Below are positions 25,716 through 34,085 of a DNA stretch of 64,000 nucleotides, piece after piece. Origin of the DNA: Pseudosporangium ferrugineum (GTDB taxonomy: Bacteria > Actinomycetota > Actinomycetes > Mycobacteriales > Micromonosporaceae); the NCBI RefSeq assembly GCF_003002065.1, contig NZ_PVZG01000001.1, positions 372,001 through 436,000 of the forward strand, given 5' to 3'. Position 1 is the stretch's first letter, and each line of letters starts with the position of its first letter. Both the position numbers and the translations under genes were made by a program. The notes beneath the pieces are model-generated. The model was given only the letters and a program-made list of their open reading frames with translations. It had not been told where the DNA came from and did not search any database.

Positions 25716-27632
25716 TCATTGCGACAGTGCATTCCCGTGGCTGGTGAGGACCTTGCGGAGTTCGCGCAGGAGGGTGTCGGTCTCGAACGGCTTGCGCAGC
25801 AGGGGCGCGTCCGCGGGCAGTTCCTGGCCGCCGGGTGCCGGACCGCTGGTGTAGCCGGACATGAACAGCACCGGCAGGTCCGGCCGGTGCTGGCGCATCT
25901 CGGCGGCGAGCTGCGTGCCGGACATCCCCGGCATGATGACGTCGGTCAGCAGGGCGTCGACGACCAGATCCCCGTGGACGCACATCTTCAGCGCCCGCTC
26001 CGGGTCCGGGGCGGCGTGCACCTCGTACCCGGCCTTGCGCAGGATCCGGGTGACGATGTCGCGCACCGCCTCCTCGTCCTCGACCACGAGGATGCGCTCA
26101 CCGCCGCCCGGCGCGGGGGCGGCCGGCGAGGAGGACGGCGGCGGCAGCGGCTCGGTGCTGGCGGGCAGGGTCACGCGTACGGTGGTGCCGTCGCCGGGGC
26201 TCGACTCGAGCTCGATGGTGCCGCCCGCCTCGGTGACCGCGCCGTACGCGGTGGCGAGTCCCAGCCCGGTGCCCTGATCCCGGCCCTTGGTGGTGAAGAA
26301 CGGCTCGAAGGCGCGGGCCATCACCTCGGGCGGCATGCCACAACCGGTGTCCGTGATGGTGAGCACGGCGGACCGGTCCGTGCCCACGGCGGTGGCGATG
26401 GTGAGGTACCCGCCCGACGGCATCGCGGCCCGCGAGTTCATCACCGCGTTGACCAGCACCTGTTCCAGCTTGCTGCGGTCCATCATGACCGGCGGCAGCT
26501 CCGGGTCCAGCACGGCGGTGACCTCGATGTCCTCGCCGAGGGTACGGCTGAGCAGCCGCTGCACGTCGGCGACGAGCGCGTTGAGGTCGAGCACCTCCGG
26601 CTGGGAGGGCTCGAGGCGGCTGAAGATGAGCAGTTGGCGGGTCAGCGCGCCACCGCGGGCGGCGGCCTGGGTGATGCCCGCGACGTCGGCCCGGCCCGGG
26701 TGGTCCGGCGGGAGCTCCTCGGCGAGCATGTCGGCGTACCCGGCGATCACGGCCAGCAGGTTGTTGAAGTCGTGGGCGATGCCCCCGGCGAGCTGGCCGA
26801 GCGATTCGAGCCGCTCGGCCTGGCGGAGCTGCTGGGCCAGCTGGTCGCGCCCCCGCTCGGCGACGACCCGCTCGGTGGTGTCGCGCAGGATGCCCTCGAC
26901 GGCCACGACCCGGCCGTCGGGCTCGGTGATCGCCACCGCGCGCTGCTCGGTCCAGGCCACGTCGCCGGTGCCGCGCTGCCAGCGTACGGTGACGGTCCCG
27001 GGTTGCCCGGAGCGCCACGACTGTTCCAGCAGGGGCCGGTCCTCGGGCTCGACCAGCCGGAAGATGAGGTCCGGGTCGGCGTAGAACCGTTCCGGGGCGT
27101 GCCCGGTGACCGCCTCGACCGCGGGGCTCAGGTATTCCATCGCCGGTTCGGGCAGCAGCCGGTAGCGGAAGATGATGTCCTCGGCGTGCTCGGCCAGGAG
27201 CCGGAACCGTTCCTCGCTGTCGCGCAGGGCCGCCTCGGCGTTGCGGCGCTGCCGCCGGTCGGCCGACTCCCGCAGCTCCCGCAGCACGGCGGGGGCCAGC
27301 CGGGTGAGCCGGTCCTTCAGCACGAAGTCGCGCACGCCGGCCCGCATCAGCGCCGCCGCGGTCTCGTCGCCCACCTGGCCCGAGACCAGGATGACCGGGA
27401 TGTCCTCGTCGCACGCGCGCACCAGCTCCAGCGCCTCCTCGGCGCGGAAACCCGGCATGTTGTAGTCGGAGATGACCACGTCGGGCCGGCGGTCCGCGAG
27501 CGCCTCCGCCACCCCCGCCGCGTTGTCCGCCCGTACGTGACTCACCGGGAGACCGGCCCGGGTGAGCTGCCGCAGGATGAGGACGGCGTCGTCGGGGTTG
27601 TCGTCGACGACCAGCACGTGGATGGGTTCCAT
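25716..27632 (-). CDS. Hybrid sensor histidine kinase (REC-PAS-HisKA-HATPase-REC)
   Basis: A 638-residue cytoplasmic kinase. Residues 4-120 are a receiver domain (VVDDNPDD, phospho-acceptor in VVISDYNMPG). About 140-255 is a PAS domain. The HisKA box is GGIAHDFNNLLAVIAG (His near 286), and the ATPase has N, G1 (DTGCGMPP) and G2 (GTGLGLAT) boxes to about 500. A second receiver at 515-635 has its acceptor in LLTDVIMPGMSG. No membrane segment is present. It is the last of three co-directional genes, five bases after the single-domain response regulator, so it probably receives phosphate or signals through that regulator. No DNA-binding output is present. Confidence 0.9.
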   Translation of the reverse strand: MEPIHVLVVDDNPDDAVLILRQLTRAGLPVSHVRADNAAGVAEALADRRPDVVISDYNMPGFRAEEALELVRACDEDIPVILVSGQVGDETAAALMRAGVRDFVLKDRLTRLAPAVLRELRESADRRQRRNAEAALRDSEERFRLLAEHAEDIIFRYRLLPEPAMEYLSPAVEAVTGHAPERFYADPDLIFRLVEPEDRPLLEQSWRSGQPGTVTVRWQRGTGDVAWTEQRAVAITEPDGRVVAVEGILRDTTERVVAERGRDQLAQQLRQAERLESLGQLAGGIAHDFNNLLAVIAGYADMLAEELPPDHPGRADVAGITQAAARGGALTRQLLIFSRLEPSQPEVLDLNALVADVQRLLSRTLGEDIEVTAVLDPELPPVMMDRSKLEQVLVNAVMNSRAAMPSGGYLTIATAVGTDRSAVLTITDTGCGMPPEVMARAFEPFFTTKGRDQGTGLGLATAYGAVTEAGGTIELESSPGDGTTVRVTLPASTEPLPPPSSSPAAPAPGGGERILVVEDEEAVRDIVTRILRKAGYEVHAAPDPERALKMCVHGDLVVDALLTDVIMPGMSGTQLAAEMRQHRPDLPVLFMSGYTSGPAPGGQELPADAPLLRKPFETDTLLRELRKVLTSHGNALSQ

Positions 27633-27637
27633 GACGG

Positions 27638-28075
27638 TCAGCCGCCGGTCCGCGACGGCGCCGGTTCGTTGATCATCAGCCAGTACATGCCCAGGACGTT
27701 GGCGGCGGCGAGGAACTCGGCGAACATCACCGGCTTGCGGACGAAGCTGTTGGCGCCGAGCCGGTAGCTGTCCACGATGTCGCGTTCCTCGTTCGACGTG
27801 GTGAGGACCACGACCGGCAGCGAGGCCGTACGGTCGTCGCCGCGGATGCGCCGCAGCACCTCGAGCCCGTCGACCTTGGGCAGCTGGATGTCGAGCAGGA
27901 TGAGGGCCGGCCGCAGCGGCGGGCCGCCGTCGGAGGGGAAGAGCCGGTGCAGCGCCTGCTCCCCGTCGCTCGCCACCACGATCTCGTTGCGGATGTGGTT
28001 CTTCTCGAAGGCCCGCAGCGTGAACATCACGTCGTCGGGATTGTCCTCGACCAGCAGGATCGGTCCGTCGCTCAT
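27638..28075 (-). CDS. Single-domain response regulator (Rcp1-like)
   Basis: A 145-residue receiver-only protein. It has the acidic pair VEDNPDD, acceptor Asp in LILLDIQLPKVDG, switch Thr in VVVLTTSNEERD and Lys in SFVRKPVMF. The insert after strand 4 and the ERDI motif are typical of Rcp1-type regulators that pair with phytochrome-like or PAS kinases. It overlaps the upstream kinase stop by four bases (ATGA), so it is the cognate partner. It has no output domain, so it must pass phosphate onward, probably to the hybrid kinase encoded next. Confidence 0.9.
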   Translation of the reverse strand: MSDGPILLVEDNPDDVMFTLRAFEKNHIRNEIVVASDGEQALHRLFPSDGGPPLRPALILLDIQLPKVDGLEVLRRIRGDDRTASLPVVVLTTSNEERDIVDSYRLGANSFVRKPVMFAEFLAAANVLGMYWLMINEPAPSRTGG

Positions 28076-29244
28076 CGCAGCTCCCACCCGGCGGCCGCCG
28101 GCGTCAGACTGAATCGGAAGGTGGCGCCCTCGCCGGGTACGCCCTCGGCACGGATCTGCCCGCCGTGCCGGGTGACGATGCGGTGCACGATGGCCAGCCC
28201 GATCCCGGTGCCCTCGAAGTCGCTGGCCGAGTGCAGGCGCTGGAACGGGCTGAACATCTTCTGGGCGTACCGCATGTCGAAGCCGGCGCCGTTGTCGCGG
28301 ACGGTGAACACCTCCACGCCGTCCTGCTCACCGGCCGTGAGGCTGATCCGCGCGCCGGTCCGGTGGGCGGTGAACTTCCACGCGTTGCCGAGCAGGTTCT
28401 GCAGCACGAGCCGGATGAGGTCCGGGTCGCCCTGCGCGGTCAGCCCGTCCTCGACCGTGGTGGTGACGTCGCGCCCGGGGTCGGCGGCGCTCAGTTCGGT
28501 GAAGATCTCGCGGGCGAGCGCGGACAGGTCGGCCCGGTCGCGGCGCAGCTCGACCCGGGTGGCCCGGGACAGGTGCAGCAGGTCGTCGATCATCTGGGCC
28601 ATGCGGCTGACGTTGGCCTGGATCCGGCCCAGGTACTGCCGGCCCTGGTCGTCCAGCGCGTCGGCGTAGTCCTCGAGCAGGACCTGGCTGAAGCCCTCCA
28701 CCGAGCGCAGCGGCGCCCGCAGGTCGTGGGAGACCGAGTACGCGAACGCGTCCAGCTCGTTCGTCGACGCCTCGAGCTCGGCCGTACGCTCGCGGACCCG
28801 CAGTTCGAGCTCGTCGTTGAGCCGGCGTACCTCCTCCTCGGCCCGCTTGCGCTCGGTGATGTCGGTGGAGATGCCGCAGATCGCGTACGAGCGCCCGGTC
28901 GCGTCGGTGATCGGGAACTTCACCGTCACGTACGTGCGCAGCCCGTCGTCGCCCGGCGCCTGCTCCTCCAGCTGGACCGGCACACCCCCGGCCAGCGCCC
29001 GCAGGTCGTTGGCCCGGAACGCGTCCGCGATGTCGCGCGGGAACAGGTCGTGGTCGGTGAGGCCGACGATCTTCTCCCGGCGCAGCCGGAACAGCCGCTC
29101 GTACTCGCGGTTGACCAGCAGGTACCGCCCGTCGGCGTCGCGCATGTAGATGACCGCGGAGGTGTGGTCGATGAGCGCCATGAGCTGGTCGTGGCCGACC
29201 GCCGCCACGGGCTCGTGCGTCGCCGCGCTGACCTGCGAATCCAC
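28072..29244 (-). CDS. PAS sensor histidine kinase
   Basis: A 390-residue soluble kinase. Residues 18-130 form a PAS domain (LIDHTSAVIYMRDADGRYLLVN). A short coiled coil (AEEEVRRLNDELELRVRERT) leads to the HisKA domain with SYSVSHDLRAPLRSVEGFS-type phospho-acceptor His near 172. The ATPase has N-box NLLGNAWKF, DNGAGFDMRY and GTGIGLAI. It is the first gene of the three-gene signalling operon. The phytochrome-like HisKA subtype fits the Rcp1-type regulator next to it. The signal is unknown. Confidence 0.9.
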   Translation of the reverse strand: MDSQVSAATHEPVAAVGHDQLMALIDHTSAVIYMRDADGRYLLVNREYERLFRLRREKIVGLTDHDLFPRDIADAFRANDLRALAGGVPVQLEEQAPGDDGLRTYVTVKFPITDATGRSYAICGISTDITERKRAEEEVRRLNDELELRVRERTAELEASTNELDAFAYSVSHDLRAPLRSVEGFSQVLLEDYADALDDQGRQYLGRIQANVSRMAQMIDDLLHLSRATRVELRRDRADLSALAREIFTELSAADPGRDVTTTVEDGLTAQGDPDLIRLVLQNLLGNAWKFTAHRTGARISLTAGEQDGVEVFTVRDNGAGFDMRYAQKMFSPFQRLHSASDFEGTGIGLAIVHRIVTRHGGQIRAEGVPGEGATFRFSLTPAAAGWELR

Positions 29245-29290
29245 CGGCCACCCCCGTGTCGTGGTGGGTTCGCCGGCACGGCCGGTGGCG

Positions 29291-30658
29291 TCACGCCACC
29301 AGCGCCACGGCGACCGACGCTGCTCCCGTAGGGGACGGTACCGCTTCCGGCGTACCGTTATCTGCCGTTTCGCCCGTCACGACCCGGCGGAGCGCCGCCA
29401 GGGGGTGTTCCCGGCGGGCCCGGGTCAGCCGCTCGAGGAACGTCTCCGTCATGCCGGTCGTGCCCGCCCGGTTCGACACCAGCGGCTTGTCCCCCACGCC
29501 CGCGAGGTCCCGCCGGCTCTGCGGCTTGAACAGGAACTTCTTGGAGAGCATGAGGTGCGAGCCGGCCGCCTGCGCGTGCGCCGTCAGCAGCCGGTACCAG
29601 TCCAGCAGGGCGGGATGGTCGCGCACCAGCCGGTGCAGGTCCACCACGTCGGCGCCGGCCAGGCGGTCCGGCTCGACCCGCAGTTCGGACAGCAACCGTA
29701 CGGGCAGAGCAGGCCGCGCCATCAGGCGTTCCAGCGCCGCGCGCTCGTCGGTGAGCAGGGCCGGGAACAACCGGCGTACGTGCTGGTCGTAGTTCTCGAT
29801 CCCGATGCCCAGCAGGAAGTCGCGCTTGAGGGCCTCGGGGTCGAGCGCCCCGCTGGGCGGGATGTCGGTGGGCGTCCAGTGCACCGCGAACTGCCGGAAC
29901 ACGTCCATGAAGTGCTCGGCGGGCATGCTGAGCTCGGCCGGCCGCGACGCGAATTCCACAAACAGCCCGCGCAGGGCCCGCAGCAGGGCGGTGGCCAGCC
30001 GCAGCCGGGCGACGGCGTCCGGCGAGTCGAGCCGCACGCCGTCCTCCCCGAGCGGCTCCAGCAGGTCGTTGACCGCCAGCTCGACCGCCTCGCTGCTCTT
30101 GACCAGCACGAAGAAGCGCTCCTCGCCGCCGGTGCCGGTGTAGCTGCGCACCCGGCCGTCGTCGAACACCCCGGGCAGGACGGCGAGCGGCCGGTCGTCG
30201 AGACGCACCTCCACAGTACCTACGTTCCAGCGTACCAATGACGCATAGGACTCACGATGGCAGTGCCCGGTGCCGGTACGGTCGGCCAGCGCCGCGAAGT
30301 ACGCCCGGAACGGCAACTGCTCGGCCCCCACGACGAGCCCGTCGAAGGCGCGCTCGGGCTCCGACTTGCCGCCGGGGGTCCGCTCCTGGAAGTGCCGGGC
30401 CACCGAGGCGCCGGTCAGGCCCAGGTGCACGACCTGCCGCCGGGCCTCGGCGGGGTCGAGGCGCTCGGGCGCGGGCAGGCCGGGCAGCACCTCCGTGCGC
30501 AGCACCCGGGTGAGCAGATCGGGCGGCACCTGATCACCGAGAACGGCCCGGTTCATCGCCGGCAACTCGTCGAGAACCCACGCCCCCAGGCGCTGCAACT
30601 CCACCGCGACCGCCACCCTCCCGGAATCGGAAACATGAATTCTAGTCATGTCCGACAT
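29291..30658 (-). CDS. Unassigned 455-aa protein, weakly PrnB/DUF1864-like
   Basis: I do not recognise this protein with certainty. It is soluble and largely helical, with conserved-looking stretches ALADRTGTGHCHRESYASLV, LRALRGLFVEFASRP, EHFMDVFRQFAVHWTP, DFLLGIGIENYDQHVRRLFP and KFLFKPQSRRD. The histidine/arginine pattern and the C-terminal GTTGMTETFLERL faintly resemble monodechloroaminopyrrolnitrin synthase PrnB and the indoleamine-dioxygenase superfamily, which would make it a haem enzyme. Two starts are possible, 30658 (MSDMTRIH) and 30649; neither has a good ribosome site. It stands alone, 46 bases upstream of the kinase operon in the same direction. Confidence 0.6.
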   Translation of the reverse strand: MSDMTRIHVSDSGRVAVAVELQRLGAWVLDELPAMNRAVLGDQVPPDLLTRVLRTEVLPGLPAPERLDPAEARRQVVHLGLTGASVARHFQERTPGGKSEPERAFDGLVVGAEQLPFRAYFAALADRTGTGHCHRESYASLVRWNVGTVEVRLDDRPLAVLPGVFDDGRVRSYTGTGGEERFFVLVKSSEAVELAVNDLLEPLGEDGVRLDSPDAVARLRLATALLRALRGLFVEFASRPAELSMPAEHFMDVFRQFAVHWTPTDIPPSGALDPEALKRDFLLGIGIENYDQHVRRLFPALLTDERAALERLMARPALPVRLLSELRVEPDRLAGADVVDLHRLVRDHPALLDWYRLLTAHAQAAGSHLMLSKKFLFKPQSRRDLAGVGDKPLVSNRAGTTGMTETFLERLTRARREHPLAALRRVVTGETADNGTPEAVPSPTGAASVAVALVA

Positions 30659-30795
30659 ATCCGATTCGGGTTTCGGCGTTATCCCCGGCACCCCGCCGCC
30701 GGTCCTCGCACCGGGCAGCCCGGCGCGGTCCGGCGGGCGGGCCCGGCGGGCCCCCACCGCTACCGCGGGCGGCCTTCGCGCCGGGTCGCCCGGCG

Positions 30796-32187
30796 CTACC
30801 GCAGGCGGCTCTTCTGCACCTTGCCCATCGCGTTGCGGGGCAGTTCCGCCACCAGGTGCACGGCCCGCGGGCGCTTGTGCGCGGCGAGCTTGCCCGCGAC
30901 GAACGCGATGAGTTCCCCGGCGGCGGGCCGCCCGTCGGCGACCACGAAGGCGGTCACCTGCTCCCCCAGGTCCGGGTGGGGCGTCCCGACCACGGCGGCC
31001 TCGCGGACGGCCGGGTGCAGCAGCAGCGCGTCCTCGACCTCGCCCGCGCCGACCCGGTAGCCGCCGGTCTTGATCAGGTCGGTGGAGGCCCGGCCCACGA
31101 TCCGGTGCCAGCCGTCGGGCCCGATCGTGGCGACGTCGCCGGTGGCGTACCAGCCGTCGGTCAGGGGTGCCTCGGCGCTGCCGTCCGGCCGCAGGTAGCC
31201 GTCGAACATCGTCGCGCCGCGCACCTGGAGGTGGCCGATCGACGCCCCGTCCGCCGGCACCGGCTCGCCCGTGTCGCCGACCAAGCGCGTGCGCACCCCG
31301 TCGAGCGGGACGCCCACGTGCCCGGGGCGCCGGTCGCCGTCCGCCCGGGCGCTCACCGTGATCAGGGTCTCGGTCATGCCGTACCGCTCCACCGGCGCCT
31401 GCCCGGTCAGCGCCACGAGATCATCGAACACGGGTACGGGCAGCGCCGCGCTGCCGGACACCAGCAGCCGCGCACCTCGCAACGCCCGCGCGGCGCCGGG
31501 GTCGGCGCAGATCCGCGACCAGACCGTCGGTACGCCGAAATAGAGGCTCCCGCGCGCTCCGGCGTACGCCTCGGGGGTGGGTCTTCCGGTGTGCACGAGC
31601 CGCGACCCGGTCCGCAGCGCGCCCAGCACGCCCAGCACGAGCCCGTGGACGTGATAGAGCGGCAACCCGTGCACGAGGGTGTCGCCGCCCGTCCACTGCC
31701 ACGCCCCGGCCAGCGCGTCGAGGTCGGCAGCGATCGCCGCCCGCGACAGCACGACGCCCTTCGGCGGCCCGGTGGTCCCGCTGGTGTAGAGCACGAGCGC
31801 CGGCGTCTCCGCGGCGGGCTCGCCGGGGACCGTGCCGTGGCCCGTACGGCTGACCGGCACGACCGGCAGCCCGCTCTCCCCCGCCGCCGCCGGATCGTCG
31901 GAGAGCACGACCGCCGCACCGGAATCCCGCAGCACATGGGCGCGCTCCACCTCCCCCGCGTCGGGCGGCACCGGCACCACCGGCACCCCGGCAAGCAGCC
32001 CGGCGGTGACCGCGACGACCGCCGGCATCCCGGGCGCGGCATGCACGGCGGCCATCGGCACCCCGCCCAGCTCCGCGGCCAGCGCGGCAGCCCGCCCCAG
32101 CAGCTCGTGCCGCGACAGGGTCTCCCCGGCGACCGTGACCGCGTACGCATCGTCGGCCGGCCCGTGCAGAGCGTTCAGCAAGCGCAT
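30796..32187 (-). CDS. Acyl-CoA synthetase, malonyl-CoA synthetase (MatB)-like
   Basis: A 463-residue adenylate-forming enzyme. The ATP motif LYTSGTTGPPKG (about residue 135), RYGMTET, WYATGD (about 335), GRASTDLIKTGGYRVGAGEVE and the terminal catalytic lysine region NAMGKVQKSRLR are all present. The short length, GPPKG motif and absence of a large N-terminal extension match MatB-type malonyl-CoA synthetases, which make malonyl-CoA from malonate, ATP and CoA; substrate remains inferred. It is divergent from a MarR-like regulator, with 96 bases between. The start at 32187 lacks a strong ribosome site. Confidence 0.8.
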   Translation of the reverse strand: MRLLNALHGPADDAYAVTVAGETLSRHELLGRAAALAAELGGVPMAAVHAAPGMPAVVAVTAGLLAGVPVVPVPPDAGEVERAHVLRDSGAAVVLSDDPAAAGESGLPVVPVSRTGHGTVPGEPAAETPALVLYTSGTTGPPKGVVLSRAAIAADLDALAGAWQWTGGDTLVHGLPLYHVHGLVLGVLGALRTGSRLVHTGRPTPEAYAGARGSLYFGVPTVWSRICADPGAARALRGARLLVSGSAALPVPVFDDLVALTGQAPVERYGMTETLITVSARADGDRRPGHVGVPLDGVRTRLVGDTGEPVPADGASIGHLQVRGATMFDGYLRPDGSAEAPLTDGWYATGDVATIGPDGWHRIVGRASTDLIKTGGYRVGAGEVEDALLLHPAVREAAVVGTPHPDLGEQVTAFVVADGRPAAGELIAFVAGKLAAHKRPRAVHLVAELPRNAMGKVQKSRLR

Positions 32188-32218
32188 GCCCGCGATGATC
32201 CCAGACCCGGCGACGGTC

Positions 32219-32247
32219 TTGAAGTGAAGCGTGGTTGAGGTTCTACC
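32219..32247 (+). promoter_or_regulatory. Candidate sigma-70-type promoter of the MarR-like gene
   Basis: TTGAAG at 32219-32224 and TCTACC at 32242-32247 with a 17-base spacer, about 37 bases before the ATG at 32284. It lies inside the divergent intergenic region, so the regulator could control both its own gene and the synthetase gene. Confidence 0.35.
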
Positions 32248-32283
32248 GTCCTCGCATCGCTCGCTCACCACCGGAGGCAGACC

Positions 32284-32733
32284 ATGTTCGACGCCGAGCT
32301 CGCCGCCCAGCCCGCCGCCTACTGGACCGGCGTCGCCTACGAGTCCCTCATCGCCTTCACCCGCGCCCGGCAGGTCGAACTGGGCTTCACCCAGCCGCAG
32401 TTCTGGCTGCTGCGCAACCTGTCCCCGCGGGATCTCCGGCCCGAGGGCGGCGCCGCGACCGTCCCGCAGCTGCGCGAGGCGATGCGCACCTATCTCCGGC
32501 CGGAGGACGACCTCGAGGCCGAAGCGGCGGTCCTGGTGGACCGCGGCTGGCTGACCCGCGACGACGACGGGTTCCGGATCACGGACGCCGGCGAGCGGGC
32601 GCGGGTCGGCCTCAAGGAACACGCCCCCGCGATCCGCGCCCTCCTGCACAAGGACATCGACGACGCGGACTACGTCACCACCCTCAAGGTCCTCCGGCAG
32701 TTCATCCGCAACACCGGCGGACCGCTGGACTGA
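32284..32733 (+). CDS. MarR-type winged-helix regulator
   Basis: A 149-residue DNA-binding protein. It opens with a helix (AYWTGVAYESLIAFTRARQVELGFTQPQFWLLRNL) in the MarR dimer-helix position. The recognition region (TVPQLREAMRTYLRPEDDLEAEAAVLVDRGWLT) and a beta-wing (RDDDGFRITDAGERARVGL) follow. The site GGAGG precedes the ATG at 32284 well. It is divergent from the acyl-CoA synthetase and upstream of an FMN reductase in the same direction, so local control of either is plausible. Confidence 0.8.
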   Translation: MFDAELAAQPAAYWTGVAYESLIAFTRARQVELGFTQPQFWLLRNLSPRDLRPEGGAATVPQLREAMRTYLRPEDDLEAEAAVLVDRGWLTRDDDGFRITDAGERARVGLKEHAPAIRALLHKDIDDADYVTTLKVLRQFIRNTGGPLD

Positions 32734-32806
32734 TCGGGCGGCCGGGCCGGCGGTGGGGCACGGCCGGCATGGCAGCGGTCCGGGCGGGGCCCTATCGTCT
32801 TGCGTC

Positions 32807-33430
32807 ATGACGCGCATCCTGCTGATCTCGGGGGACACCCGGGTGGGATCACTGCACACCGCCGCGCTGCGTACGGCGGTCCGGGCCGCCCCGGCCGACC
32901 TCGCCGTCACCCTGTACGACGGGCTGCGCGACCTGCCCGCGTACGTTCCCGGCGAGCCCGCCCTGCCCGCCGCCGTGGCCCTGCTGCGTCAGCGCGCCGA
33001 GGCGGCGGACGCCGTGCTGTTCAGCACCCCCGAGTACGCGGGTTCCCTGCCCGGCAGCCTGAAGAACCTGCTCGACTGGCTGGTCGACGGCGGTGACCTG
33101 CGCGACAAGCAGGCGGCGTGGCTGTCGGTGACGCCCCCTGCCCAGGATCAGGCCGCGCTGGCGACCCTGGAGACGGTGCTGGGCCACGCCGGGGCCCGGC
33201 TGCTCCGGTCCGCGTGCATCCGCATCCCGCTGCCACCGGAGGCCGTGGACGAGCGCGGCCTGGTCGCCGACCCGCAGCTGCGGACCGCGCTGCTGGACAT
33301 GCTGCGGGCGCTCGGGCGTACGCAGCACGCGCCGGCCCAGCCGCCGTCGTGGCAGGTGCACTCCAGCGTCTATCCGGTGGTGCCGCGACGCGACCCGTCC
33401 GTGGTCCGTCCCTGGCGGATGCCCACCTGA
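32807..33430 (+). CDS. NADPH-dependent FMN reductase family protein
   Basis: A 207-residue flavodoxin-fold oxidoreductase. The FMN phosphate loop is SGDTRVGSLHTAAL (residues 8-21) and the family signature is FSTPEYAGSLPGSLKNLLDWL (about 70-90). Such enzymes reduce FMN or act on quinones, azo compounds or chromate using NAD(P)H. The ATG at 32807 has no ribosome site, but TATCGT lies eight bases before it, so the mRNA may be leaderless. A C-terminal tail of about 40 residues has no match. It follows the MarR-like gene by 73 bases. Confidence 0.85.
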   Translation: MTRILLISGDTRVGSLHTAALRTAVRAAPADLAVTLYDGLRDLPAYVPGEPALPAAVALLRQRAEAADAVLFSTPEYAGSLPGSLKNLLDWLVDGGDLRDKQAAWLSVTPPAQDQAALATLETVLGHAGARLLRSACIRIPLPPEAVDERGLVADPQLRTALLDMLRALGRTQHAPAQPPSWQVHSSVYPVVPRRDPSVVRPWRMPT

Positions 33431-33600
33431 CGGGCGGCTCGCAGCACCTGCGCGCGGAGGCCGCCGTCGGCCAGAATGCCCGAGGCCCGGGCGCGCCCCC
33501 GGCCGGTCGCCGAAGACCTCGATCGGGCCGTCGTAGCCGGTCGTCCGGCGGGTGCTGCCGGGTCGCCCCGGGAGGACGACGGCGTACGTACGGGTCCGGG

Positions 33601-33831
33601 TCAGGCGGCGGCGAGGGCCTCGCCGCGGCTGATCTCGCGGGCGCCGCCGCAGTTCGTGCAGATGCGGATCCAGCGGGCCGCACGCACCGGGAACAGCGGA
33701 ATGAAGAAGAGGCTGAATTTCGTCGTCCGCTGGACCAGCGACTGGGCCGCCGTCACCCCGCAGAAGTCGCAGCGGCGCACCGCCGACGAGTGGAAACGGT
33801 CCTTGGTCCGGAAGCCGAAGATGAGGAACAC
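33601..33831 (-). CDS. Small zinc-ribbon protein
   Basis: A 76-residue protein with two CxxC knuckles (RRCDFCG near 25 and RICTNCGG near 60) around a hydrophobic strand pair (TTKFSLFFIPLFPV). This is the pattern of the zinc-ribbon family found in many small actinobacterial proteins of unknown role. The N-terminus VFLIFGFRTKDRF is the usual start of the family. The GTG at 33831 is directly preceded by GGAGGT, closer than normal, so the exact start is uncertain. It converges on the FMN reductase gene; the 170 bases between hold nothing I can support. Confidence 0.7.
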   Translation of the reverse strand: MFLIFGFRTKDRFHSSAVRRCDFCGVTAAQSLVQRTTKFSLFFIPLFPVRAARWIRICTNCGGAREISRGEALAAA

Positions 33832-33924
33832 ACCTCCACGATACGGCCGCCCCGCGACCTTCGCCGGGCAGCGCGGACGCCGCCGTGCACCCTCCCGGTG
33901 TGTGATCATCGTGCCGCGCGGGGA

Positions 33925-34085
33925 AGCCGGCAGGCGTGCGGGAAAGCCGGCGGCCGTGCCGGGAAGCCGGCAGGCGTGCGGGAAGCTGGCGGCCGTGCGG
34001 GAAAGCCGGCGGCCGTGCGGCAAAACGGCAGGCGTGCGGGCAGACCGGGGAGCGGCGGCAAGCCGGCGGGCGGGCGGGAAGGCCG
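33925..34085. repeat. Imperfect ~18-22 bp minisatellite
   Basis: Successive variants of the phrase aagccggcaggcgtgcgggaa and aagccggcggccgtgcggga fill the stretch between the zinc-ribbon gene and the gene at 34086. Copies are degenerate, and some ORFs cross the array only because of base composition. Boundaries are approximate. Confidence 0.7.

Noticed and set aside
33431..33600. Possible glycosyltransferase remnant on the leftward strand
   Set aside because: A short stretch reads ILADGGLRAQVLRAARQ, but no family can be confirmed and it is partly antisense to the FMN reductase gene.
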